Both the position numbers and the translations under genes were made by a program. The notes under the pieces are model-generated. The model made no database searches. It saw only the letters and a list, made by a program, of their open reading frames with translations, and had not been told where the DNA came from. 21,372 bases of DNA, taken from assembly GCA_043747295.1 (NCBI GenBank), contig JAYTPK010000009.1:1-21372 (forward strand). The letters are read 5' to 3'. The stretch comes from JAAFIP01 sp043747295 (GTDB taxonomy: Bacteria > Pseudomonadota > Gammaproteobacteria > Burkholderiales > Burkholderiaceae_C). This document shows, in pieces, positions 14,651-21,372 of the stretch (the first letter of the stretch is position 1; each line of letters begins with the position of its first letter).

Positions 14651-17425
14651 TCACTTTGTTTTAGCTGCATCTGAAAAAACAGCCCACACTATTTGATCGG
14701 CTGCAATGTATTTACGCCAAACAGCATTTACTTGGTCTAAGGTGAAGCTGGCAATCAACTTGTCGTTTTTCAATGCAAGATCCCAATCTTGATCAAATTC
14801 TTGCACCGCGCTGATTAAATTAAGCGCATGCTCATCACCGCTGCGTATGGCTTTTCGCTCAGAAAGCCACTGGGCTTTTGCACGCTCAAGTTCTTCTGAA
14901 GTAAAGCCTTTTGAATGCAAAAGCGCAAATTCAGCTTGCAAAGTTTTCTCAGCCAAACTCAGATTGCCAGGTGCAACATCACAATACAAAGACCATCCAG
15001 TATTTTTTTCGTAGCTGTTTAACTGCATGCTCGCAGATACATCGTAGCTAAGACCTTTCTCTTCGCGTAAACGTGACCATAAGCGAGAACCCGGCCCACC
15101 ACCAAAGATACGGGTCGCTAGTCTTAGCTGCCAGTTTTCTGTTTCTAGCTCTTCGAGCGGTAGCCTGATGGAGGCTCGCAAGGTTGAATTGGCTTTGTCA
15201 GGGGTATCGTAAACAAGCCTGGCTGGCGGGAGCTGCACGAACGGATAAGCAACACGCTGCCAAGGCATGGGTGCGCGCCAACTTTCGAGTAAACGCTGCG
15301 CTTGAGATTTGACAGCCGATGGATCAACTGGACCCACCACCGTAACTATTGCAGACTGCGCACCATAAAAATCAGCATGAAATTTTTGCACTTCTTCGTA
15401 AGTTAGTGTCCTGGCTTTGTCCAACCATTCTTGCGTAGAAGATATATACCTAGGATCTCTGCTGTCGTAGGGATTTCCGTAGCGGTTAAAAGCATTATTG
15501 CCTAACGCAGTTTTATCTTTGAGTTCGCCCTCTGCAGATTTAACCCAATTATTTTTTGCTGTATAAAAATTTTTCACTGGAAAGTCTGACTCTCTAAGCA
15601 AATGCATTGTGAAATCAAATGCTTGTGAAAACTGATCTTTTTTGGCAGTCAAGTTGACCAAGCCGCCGCCTGCATAAAGTTGGATATTGAGGGTGGCCCC
15701 TAGCTTGACGAGTTCATCCTGTATTTGTTCACGACTGTATTTTGGCGTACCACTCATCAATAGTTGATTGACCATCCTGGATGCCGCTGCGCGGTCTGTC
15801 AATGTGTCCAAAGACCCAAACCGCAGCCTCATTTTTAACTTAACCAAATCACCTCGCGCGGATTTTTTCAAAACACTCAGCTTGATGCCCTGCTCTAGTT
15901 CACTGCTCACTACTAATTGCCGGATATTTGCAATCGAATAGTCAAAATTTTCAGTAACTTCGCCTACAGCATTCAACGCAAATCCTTGCATATATGTAGC
16001 GCTGTCCGCTAATTGCGGCTCGGGTGCACGCACGGGAAACTCTGTGGGCACTAAAAGCCCGCTGGTACGGTTACTGGCAAGTAAGTACTTTTTAGCCACA
16101 CGGTTCACATCCTCAAGCGTAACTTTTGTAAACCGATCACGAGTCACATACAAGCTGCGCCAATCGCCTGCAACAGCCGCCTCAACCGCGTAAGCGGCAG
16201 TTGAATTTGCGTTAGCAAAAATTGACTCTGCATTTTTGTTAATAGCGGCTTTAGCTCGCTCAAACTCATCTTTGGTAATAGGGACATTGGCAACCCCCTC
16301 CACAATATCCAAAAACGGTTTTTGAATATTTGCTGAGTCCATACTCAAAGCAAAATCTGCAACGATCATTAACGTGCTGGCCTCGCGCCTTAAAACTGGG
16401 ATACCAAAAATAGCGTTGACACTACCGCGCATTTTTTCTGATAGCCGACCTGTATTTGGCGCAGTAAGAGCCTGGTTCAGAATCACAAGCGGCTCCGTGT
16501 CAGGGTGCAGTGATGGTGGTAGGTGATATGACATTGCATATGCTTGTGATGTTGAAGGCCTTCGCAAAACCACACTTCGCTCGCCATCCTGGGCGGGATC
16601 TAACGTGTAAGTTTGAGCAGGCAAAGGGCCGACACCTTTAAATGCACCAAACGCCTGCGCTAGTGCGGATAGTGTAGGCAACAGATTAAAGTTTCCAGCT
16701 ACCAGGACTAATGCATTGTCGGGCCTGTAGTAACGACGGTAAAAACTTTGCAAATTTGCAATATCGACATTTTCTAAATCTGATTTAGCACCAAGTACAG
16801 ATTTGCCATAGTTATGCCATGTATAGGCACTAGCCCTGACACGATCACCCAAAGCAACGAAAGGATTGCTTTCTGCGCGCTCAAGTTCGTTACGCACTAC
16901 GGTCATTTCACTGTCAAGGTCTTTGCGCGATATAAAGCTGTTGACCATTGCATCAGCTTGCCATCCCAGGTACCAGTCTATTGATGATTGATCCGACTGA
17001 AAATTGGCAAAATAGTTGGTTCTGTCGTGCGTCGTAGTTCCGTTAAAAGTAAATCCACGTTTAGCAAATTCAGCTTTAGGATCGGGCGTTTTGGGTGAAC
17101 CTTTGAAAATTAAGTGCTCAAGCAGATGCGCCATACCTGTCTCGCCATATCCCTCGTGCCGCGAGCCCACCATGTAGGTAACGTTGATAGTCACTCGCTG
17201 ATCAGATACATCCGGCGCTAGCAAAATGCGCAGTCCGTTCGTCAGCTTGTATTCCGTAATGCCCTCCACGGTTTGCACCAGCTGCACGTTCGCTGGCAAT
17301 GGGGTGACGATGGATGACTGTGCAAAACTGCTGGTTTGTATCAGCAGTGCTAGCGGTAAGGTCACTGCTCTTGTACAGAGTTTTATGAATCTATTTTTGT
17401 TAGTGCCAACATGATGGGTATTCAA
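14651..17425 (-). CDS. Secreted M16 (pitrilysin-like) zinc metallopeptidase, two-domain
   Basis: Periplasmic or secreted peptidase of the insulinase/pitrilysin family. It has 924 residues, i.e. a tandem of two M16 halves. A signal peptide of about 35 residues has a basic start (NKNRFIKLCTR), a hydrophobic core (AVTLPLALLIQ) and a likely cleavage after SFA. The N-terminal half carries the inverted zinc motif HLLEH (H100, E103, H104), with E180 in RNELERAE as third ligand at the usual distance. The C-terminal half starts near MRLRFGSLDTLTDRAAASRM and lacks an HxxEH motif, so it is the inactive partner, with the substrate-contact segment RIFGGGPGSRLWSRLREEKGLSYDVSA. No in-frame ATG precedes the signal peptide: the start is TTG at 17425 with GGAG 8 bases upstream. 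Substrate unknown; the processing of small peptides is a guess from the family. Confidence 0.93.
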   Translation of the reverse strand: MNTHHVGTNKNRFIKLCTRAVTLPLALLIQTSSFAQSSIVTPLPANVQLVQTVEGITEYKLTNGLRILLAPDVSDQRVTINVTYMVGSRHEGYGETGMAHLLEHLIFKGSPKTPDPKAEFAKRGFTFNGTTTHDRTNYFANFQSDQSSIDWYLGWQADAMVNSFISRKDLDSEMTVVRNELERAESNPFVALGDRVRASAYTWHNYGKSVLGAKSDLENVDIANLQSFYRRYYRPDNALVLVAGNFNLLPTLSALAQAFGAFKGVGPLPAQTYTLDPAQDGERSVVLRRPSTSQAYAMSYHLPPSLHPDTEPLVILNQALTAPNTGRLSEKMRGSVNAIFGIPVLRREASTLMIVADFALSMDSANIQKPFLDIVEGVANVPITKDEFERAKAAINKNAESIFANANSTAAYAVEAAVAGDWRSLYVTRDRFTKVTLEDVNRVAKKYLLASNRTSGLLVPTEFPVRAPEPQLADSATYMQGFALNAVGEVTENFDYSIANIRQLVVSSELEQGIKLSVLKKSARGDLVKLKMRLRFGSLDTLTDRAAASRMVNQLLMSGTPKYSREQIQDELVKLGATLNIQLYAGGGLVNLTAKKDQFSQAFDFTMHLLRESDFPVKNFYTAKNNWVKSAEGELKDKTALGNNAFNRYGNPYDSRDPRYISSTQEWLDKARTLTYEEVQKFHADFYGAQSAIVTVVGPVDPSAVKSQAQRLLESWRAPMPWQRVAYPFVQLPPARLVYDTPDKANSTLRASIRLPLEELETENWQLRLATRIFGGGPGSRLWSRLREEKGLSYDVSASMQLNSYEKNTGWSLYCDVAPGNLSLAEKTLQAEFALLHSKGFTSEELERAKAQWLSERKAIRSGDEHALNLISAVQEFDQDWDLALKNDKLIASFTLDQVNAVWRKYIAADQIVWAVFSDAAKTK

Positions 17426-17514
17426 TTGAAGCTCCGCTGTAACTGATGGTCAGCAAAAGCATACCCGAGTCTTGCTGTTTATGCCCAGCAGATCTTCCGC
17501 TCCTTAACAATGTG

Positions 17515-19113
17515 TTACCTGACCGTGAGTCGCGTACCCGCCTTGAAGCTTGCGCTGGCAGCGTCCCAGCCTTGCGCTTTGGCGCTGTCATCGGCATTGG
17601 CAAAGCGCACGGCAAAGCGGGCGTCTGCGGCGGTGGCTCTGAAGATGTCGGGGGCACTTAGGTGCAGGGTGTAGTCGCCTTTGGCTGCACCGGCTGGCAG
17701 GGTGACGTTGATGACTTGGCGGGTGGTAGCTGTGGCTTGGGGCGGCAGGGTTTGCAGGTTGCCTGAATAGGCGGTGATAGTGTCCCCGCTGGTGGCGTGT
17801 TTAAAGGTGGCCACCAGTTTGCGGGCGCTGAAGATGCGCGCCCAGCCTACGTTGCGCAGGTCGACTGTGATAGCTACGGTGACGCCAGCTGCGGCCTGCT
17901 GCGCGTGGCTGACTGCGTCTAGCTGCAGGCGATAGCCCATAGATCTAGAGACTTGCTCAAAGCAACCATCTGCTTTCCATTTATTGAGCACGGACGGAGC
18001 GTAGTTGATGTTGAGCCAGGCCAAGTGGTATTGCGCGCCTTCGCTCAAAATATCTTCGCAGGTGTTGCGCACCGGTGTGCCTGCGTTTTCGCAGGTTTCG
18101 CCGCCGTAGGCAGTTTGGTCTGTCAGGGCTTTGGCGTAGGGCCTGGATGCTGGGTCGTCAAAAGTGCCTGAATCGCTGGGGCCAGCTAAAAAGCAGTCGT
18201 TGTGGATGCCAGCTCGGCTTTGCTGGTTGGCTGACGGGTACCACTTTTGCAAGTCGGGTGGATAGCGAAACCCGATTTGCGTAGTGGCGGGCATGTTGGC
18301 CAGCAGCGCATCCCGGATGATGACGCGGTTGGCATCGGCCTCTAGGCATGTCGTTGAAGGCAGCGCGTTGTAGCCGCACGAATTACCTGACTGCGACGAA
18401 TGCCATTCGCCCCACGCGCCGATAAAGCCTGCGCGCATGTAGGGGATAAGGTCGGCGTTGGCAGCCAGCACGGGCTTGAGCTGCTCGGTGTGGCGCTTAA
18501 TTTGCGCGGCAGTGGCATCTTGCCCGCCTGCCGAAAAATCGTAGCTAAACAGCAGGGTGACTTTCATGCCTGCAGCACGCACTTTGGTAAAACTGTTGTT
18601 CAACGAGGTAAGCCAAGTGTCGGGGAAATCTGCGTTGCGAAAGGCATCAAGCTCAACCTTTGCAAACAACAACCTGTGGCCTGCGTTGTACGTGGCTTGC
18701 ACACTGCCCGCGTCGTATTGGGTAACAAAGTCGTTGCCCGACCAGCCGTAGAACCCACGCTCGGGGTTAGAAAAATCGGCGTTAGTTCTGGAGAAGGTGG
18801 CTGAAACTTGCGCTGCTGCTGGAGTAGGAGCGGGGCCAGGGCTGGGTGTTGCAGGAGGTGTGGCAGGCTGAGGTACTGGCGTAACAACCGTGGTAACAGG
18901 TGATGGGGTAGCTGATGACGGTGTCGCGGCTGCTGGCGCAGGAGCAGGTGGAGGGGTAGTCCCTGGCGTAGCTGCAACATTGCTAGGGCTTGCCCCAGTG
19001 CTACCGCCACCACCGCAGGCCGTTAAAGTGGCCACTGCCAGTGCCAAGATGCTGGCTATTTTGAGTCTGTTGTCTGCCATCAGTGCATTCATAGTTGAGG
19101 TAACTCGAAGCAT
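17515..19113 (-). CDS. DUF4874/DUF4832-type lipoprotein
   Basis: Predicted envelope lipoprotein of unknown function, 532 residues. The signal peptide NRLKIASILALAVATLTAC ends in a lipobox with C33 as the lipidation site. A low-complexity Pro/Ala/Thr/Ser linker follows, residues about 34-100, which would hold the folded part away from the membrane. The folded part opens with NADFSNPERGFYGWSGND (from residue 111) and contains YMRAGFIGAWGEWHSS, both hallmarks I associate with DUF4874, a glycoside-hydrolase-like fold. The C-terminal third (GYRLQLDAVSHAQQ...ITVDLRNVGWARIF) fits the beta-sandwich of DUF4832. ATG codons occur at residues 1, 8 and 12; none has a good Shine-Dalgarno, and starting at 12 would give a more usual 21-residue signal. 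A carbohydrate-related role is only inferred. Confidence 0.82.
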   Translation of the reverse strand: MLRVTSTMNALMADNRLKIASILALAVATLTACGGGGSTGASPSNVAATPGTTPPPAPAPAAATPSSATPSPVTTVVTPVPQPATPPATPSPGPAPTPAAAQVSATFSRTNADFSNPERGFYGWSGNDFVTQYDAGSVQATYNAGHRLLFAKVELDAFRNADFPDTWLTSLNNSFTKVRAAGMKVTLLFSYDFSAGGQDATAAQIKRHTEQLKPVLAANADLIPYMRAGFIGAWGEWHSSQSGNSCGYNALPSTTCLEADANRVIIRDALLANMPATTQIGFRYPPDLQKWYPSANQQSRAGIHNDCFLAGPSDSGTFDDPASRPYAKALTDQTAYGGETCENAGTPVRNTCEDILSEGAQYHLAWLNINYAPSVLNKWKADGCFEQVSRSMGYRLQLDAVSHAQQAAAGVTVAITVDLRNVGWARIFSARKLVATFKHATSGDTITAYSGNLQTLPPQATATTRQVINVTLPAGAAKGDYTLHLSAPDIFRATAADARFAVRFANADDSAKAQGWDAASASFKAGTRLTVR

Positions 19114-19174
19114 AGATTATGGCGGCCTATCCTGTGTACTTTTGGCCCAATTTGTATCAAACTTCTTGATGCGC

Positions 19175-19483
19175 TTACTGCTGCGCAGCCGGTGTTGCTA
19201 TAGATTTATCAGCAGGTTTATCTTCGGTTTTCACCGCTCCTGGCTGAGCACTGGTTGGCAACTGCCCCGACGTACCCACGCTCACCGTAGCTGGCCCTAC
19301 ACCCACGCCTACTGAGCCGCTGAGCGTGCCGTTTGAGTTCACACCTACGCCAATGCTGCCAAAAGGCCCCAGCGGAAAGCTTACGCCCACGCCGGTGCTC
19401 ATGTTGGCACAACCAGTGGCAAAAAATAGGCAAAATAGGCTGGTAGTCCAAGTATTTAATGCTCGAATAGCTATTGATTTCAT
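19175..19483 (-). CDS. Small Gly/Val-rich predicted lipoprotein with repeat-derived signal peptide
   Basis: Hypothetical protein of 102 residues; I do not recognise a family. It begins MKSIAIRALNTWTTSLFCLF and has a lipobox-like FATGC with C25 as possible lipidation site. The mature part is a glycine/valine alternation (TGVGVSFPLGPFGSIGVGV, LSGSVGVGVGPATVSVGTSG) that looks like beta-strand repeats, then a hydrophilic tail (KTEDKPADKSIATPAAQQ). AAGGA stands 7 bases before the ATG, so it is probably translated. It starts 41 bases after soxB, possibly in the same transcript. Residues 4-18, most of the hydrophobic signal, are encoded by copy D of the dispersed repeat. Localisation is likely the outer membrane or periplasm; the function is unknown. 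Confidence 0.72.
   Translation of the reverse strand: MKSIAIRALNTWTTSLFCLFFATGCANMSTGVGVSFPLGPFGSIGVGVNSNGTLSGSVGVGVGPATVSVGTSGQLPTSAQPGAVKTEDKPADKSIATPAAQQ
19431..19474 (-). repeat. Short dispersed repeat, copy D (signal-peptide coding)
   Basis: The minus strand begins ATAGCTATTCGAGCATTAAA, continues TACTTGGACTACCAGCCTAT and ends TTTG. It matches copy B at 35 of 44 positions without gaps, including the shared end CTATTTTG and core TACTTGGACTAC. It is in sense orientation within the small lipoprotein gene, from codon 4 to codon 18. The inner stem of the other copies is broken here (A:C and C:T at two of four pairs), as if coding constraint has replaced it. Confidence 0.78.
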
Positions 19484-19496
19484 AGTAGATCCTTTT

Positions 19497-19513
19497 GCGC
19501 TTACAGGTAGCGC
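19497..19513 (-). other. Small hairpin between soxB and the lipoprotein gene
   Basis: GCGCT and AGCGC form a perfect five-pair stem with a seven-base loop, directly before the AAAAGG ribosome-binding site of the small lipoprotein gene. No T-run follows, so it is unlikely to end transcription by itself. Confidence 0.35.
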
Positions 19514-19524
19514 TTGAGGTTACT

Positions 19525-21255
19525 TTACGCCAAACCGGGGTTGCCCGCCATGCCTTGCAGCGTGGGGTTGTTTAAAACCACGGGTTTGATGACTTTTTGC
19601 GCTTTTAGGTAAGTTTCCACCACATCCCACACGGGTGGGCCAGCGTTTTTGCTAGCTTCTTGGACAGGCGCCCAGCCCGCTACTTTGTAGGTTTTATCAG
19701 CCTCTAGCAGTTTGCTACCCAGGCGCATGTTGCTGATGCGTGCACCGGATTTGGCCGTAGGGTCACACGTATATTGCATGCCGCCCACGCGCACCATGTC
19801 GCCGCCTTGCTGGTAGTACGGGTCGGGGTTAAACAAGTTGTCGGCTACGTCTTCCAATACATTTTTAATTGTCTCGCCGGTCATGTCGGTGAGCGTAGTC
19901 CACGGGTAGGTGATGGCAGTTTGGTCCATCACGTGCTCGCGCGTGATGGCCTGGCCAGGCAGCAAGCTGGTGCCCCAGCGAAAGCCAGGCGAGAAGGCAA
20001 TCTGCCCGCCGCGCACATTCATCAGCGCGTCGATGATGAGCTGGTCGAACGTGCCGCTGAAGTTACCGCGTCGGTACAGCAGGCCTTCGGTGGTGGCCAG
20101 CGTTTCTTCCAGCTTGGCTTTGAAGGGTGAGCGGATTTTGTCAATCAGCGCTTGCATGTCTTTATCAGCTGGCAAATAGTTGGCAAAAATCGGCAGCAGC
20201 TTGTAATTGACCGCGACTACTTTTTTGTCTTTCACGTCAATGTCCAGCACACCCAGAAATTTGCCGTTGCTGCCTGCATTGGTCACCAGTGTTTGGCCTG
20301 CCGAGTTTTTGACCATCGTGGGCACAGGCACGCCGTCGTGGGTGTGGCCGCCAAGAATAGCGTCAATGCCCGTGACGCGGCTGGCCAGTTTAAGGTCAAC
20401 ATCCATACCGTTATGGCTGAGCAGCACAATAGCCTGCGCACCTTTGGCTTTGCATTCGTTGACCTGCTTTTGCAAGTCGTCCTCGCGGATGCCGAAGCTC
20501 CAGTTAGGCACTTGCCAGCCAGGGTTGGCAATCGGCGTGTAGGGAAAGGCTTGGCCGATGATGCCCACCGTGACACCGTTCATTTCTTTAATAACGTAGG
20601 GCTTGAACACCGCGTCTTCAAAGTCTTTGGTTTTAACGTTTTGCGCAACAAAGTCGATGCCTTTGAAAGCACCGCTGACTGCAAAATCTTTTTCAATAAT
20701 CTGCTTGACTCGCTCCTCGCCGTAGGTAAATTCCCAGTGCGCCGTCATCACATCTACACCCAGCAGCTTGGCCGCGTCCACCATGTCTTGCGCGCCCGTC
20801 CACAGGCTGGTAGCACTGCCCTGCCACGTGTCGCCACCGTCCAGCAGCAGCGCACCGGGGCGGCTGGCCTTGAGCTGCTTGACTAGCGTAGCGATGTGCG
20901 CAAAACCGCCCACCTTGCCATACTGCTTGGCAGCACGCTCAAAGTCTAAATAGGTGTGCGCATGCGCCAACGGGCTGCCTGCTTGCATGGCAGCGTATTT
21001 AACCAAGTGCTCGCCCACCAGATGCGGTACCCTGCCCGTCATGCTGGCGATGCCAATGTTGGCATTCGGTTCCCTAAAATAAATAGGCAACAACTGCGCA
21101 TGACAATCGGTCATATGCAGCAAGTGCACGTTGCCCGTTTTGGGCACGTTGTAGTTGACTGCTGCCTCGTGCGCACTGGCTTGGCGCGCTAACGGGAAGC
21201 CTGCTACTGCTGCAGCGGTGAGGACGGATGAGAATTCGCGGCGGGATAGGTTCAT
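19525..21255 (-). CDS. soxB: Thiosulfohydrolase SoxB
   Basis: Periplasmic dimanganese enzyme that releases sulfate from the cysteine S-thiosulfonate carried by SoxYZ in thiosulfate oxidation. It has 576 residues, normal for SoxB. The N-terminus MNLSRREFSSVLTAAAVAGF is a twin-arginine signal (SRREF) with likely cleavage after QASA. The 5'-nucleotidase-like metallophosphatase motifs are present: D50 and H52 in MTDCHAQL, D142 in GGDTWQGS, the SoxB-typical HWEFTYG at 173-179 in place of the GNHE motif, SHNGMDVD and GGHTHDG. The C-terminal domain includes NFSGTFDQLIIDALMNVRGGQIAFSPGFRWG. The ATG overlaps the upstream stop by four bases (ATGA), indicating translational coupling to a preceding gene that is mostly outside the window. 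Other sox genes probably lie upstream. Confidence 0.97.
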   Translation of the reverse strand: MNLSRREFSSVLTAAAVAGFPLARQASAHEAAVNYNVPKTGNVHLLHMTDCHAQLLPIYFREPNANIGIASMTGRVPHLVGEHLVKYAAMQAGSPLAHAHTYLDFERAAKQYGKVGGFAHIATLVKQLKASRPGALLLDGGDTWQGSATSLWTGAQDMVDAAKLLGVDVMTAHWEFTYGEERVKQIIEKDFAVSGAFKGIDFVAQNVKTKDFEDAVFKPYVIKEMNGVTVGIIGQAFPYTPIANPGWQVPNWSFGIREDDLQKQVNECKAKGAQAIVLLSHNGMDVDLKLASRVTGIDAILGGHTHDGVPVPTMVKNSAGQTLVTNAGSNGKFLGVLDIDVKDKKVVAVNYKLLPIFANYLPADKDMQALIDKIRSPFKAKLEETLATTEGLLYRRGNFSGTFDQLIIDALMNVRGGQIAFSPGFRWGTSLLPGQAITREHVMDQTAITYPWTTLTDMTGETIKNVLEDVADNLFNPDPYYQQGGDMVRVGGMQYTCDPTAKSGARISNMRLGSKLLEADKTYKVAGWAPVQEASKNAGPPVWDVVETYLKAQKVIKPVVLNNPTLQGMAGNPGLA

Positions 21256-21372
21256 GGCGTGTCTTTGTTTTCAAGTTGCAGCTTGGCTTTTGCCATGAAA
21301 TCATGCAGCTTCGCGCTCAACAGCTCCTGGCTAGGCAGCAGCGTGAGGTATTGTGCGACCCGGATGTTGCTT
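21252..21372 (-). CDS. 3' end of an unidentified gene translationally coupled to soxB (5' part outside window)
   Basis: The last 39 codons of an open frame run from the window edge to a TGA at 21254-21252 that overlaps the soxB start. The visible C-terminus reads SNIRVAQYLTLLPSQELLSA followed by KLHDFMAKAKLQLENKDTP, an amphipathic, probably helical segment. The ATGA overlap and lack of any gap show it is in the same operon as soxB, so a sox-related gene is likely. I do not recognise the ending as SoxX, SoxA or SoxZ, and too little is visible to name it. Confidence 0.7.
   Translation of the reverse strand, partial: SNIRVAQYLTLLPSQELLSAKLHDFMAKAKLQLENKDTP

Noticed and set aside
18600..19013. 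Pro/Leu/Gln-rich frame on the minus strand in another phase of the DUF4832 gene
   Set aside because: It reads the low-complexity linker of the lipoprotein gene in a shifted frame; the lipoprotein frame has a lipobox and a conserved domain, this one has neither.
19114..19135. CATAAT box just before the DUF4832 gene as a promoter
   Set aside because: No -35 element at a proper distance, and the box almost touches the first ATG; too weak to list.
20152..20886. Open frame of 244 codons on the plus strand opposite soxB
   Set aside because: Antisense shadow of a well-conserved gene with no recognisable domain or ribosome-binding site.
21252..21372. Partial gene before soxB called as soxX or soxA
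   Set aside because: The order of sox genes makes it tempting, but the visible C-terminus has no haem motif and does not match endings I know, so it is left unnamed.

Overview
The window reads as a chromosomal segment of a betaproteobacterium, most likely Burkholderiales, family Comamonadaceae (Rhodoferax/Limnohabitans-like). The evidence is the gene order rpsO-pnp-quinone oxidoreductase-tpiA-secG-tRNA-Leu-nuoA..., the protein sequences (for example a 700-residue NuoG without cluster N7 cysteines) and moderate GC. This is inference from recalled gene order and family features, not from a database search. Every gene I can support lies on the minus strand, so transcription runs from high to low coordinates.

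Region 1 (about 21372-19175, the upstream end) is accessory. It holds the last codons of an unrecognised gene, then soxB (periplasmic Mn-dependent thiosulfohydrolase of the Sox thiosulfate-oxidation system) joined by an ATGA overlap, then a small Gly/Val-rich predicted lipoprotein. Region 2 (19113-14651) holds a DUF4874/DUF4832-type lipoprotein with a Pro/Ala/Thr linker and a two-domain secreted M16 zinc peptidase that starts with TTG. Region 3 (14573-11801) is the rpsO-pnp ribosome/RNA-decay locus. It has a perfect TATAAT box, a long structured rpsO leader, a strong terminator after rpsO, and a separate predicted promoter and hairpin before pnp. Region 4 (11695-9321) has a PIG3-type quinone oxidoreductase, tpiA and secG, followed by a terminator. 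Region 5 (9181-1) has tRNA-Leu(GAG) and the first ten genes of the respiratory complex I operon, nuoA to nuoJ; nuoJ runs off the window edge.

The most interesting unexplained signal is a dispersed short repeat of about 36-44 bp, found in four copies. It begins ATAGCTGC and contains the core TACTTGGACTAC. One copy covers the 3' end of tpiA. One lies in frame inside tpiA, where it accounts for an extra surface-loop stretch (residues about 63-77). One lies in the pnp leader. One lies in frame at the start of the small lipoprotein and supplies most of its signal peptide. Two intergenic/coding copies support a small stem by a compensatory base change. This looks like a family of small palindromic elements able to enter coding sequence and be tolerated or recruited as protein, in the manner of Rickettsia palindromic elements.

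A second repeat, of REP type and arranged as an inverted pair, sits between pnp and the quinone oxidoreductase gene. Other points worth checking are a U:U mismatch in the acceptor stem of the tRNA, a possibly leaderless nuoA transcript, a pnp leader stem-loop, an insertion in the quinone oxidoreductase and the structured rpsO leader. No CRISPR array, prophage, IS element or replication origin was seen.
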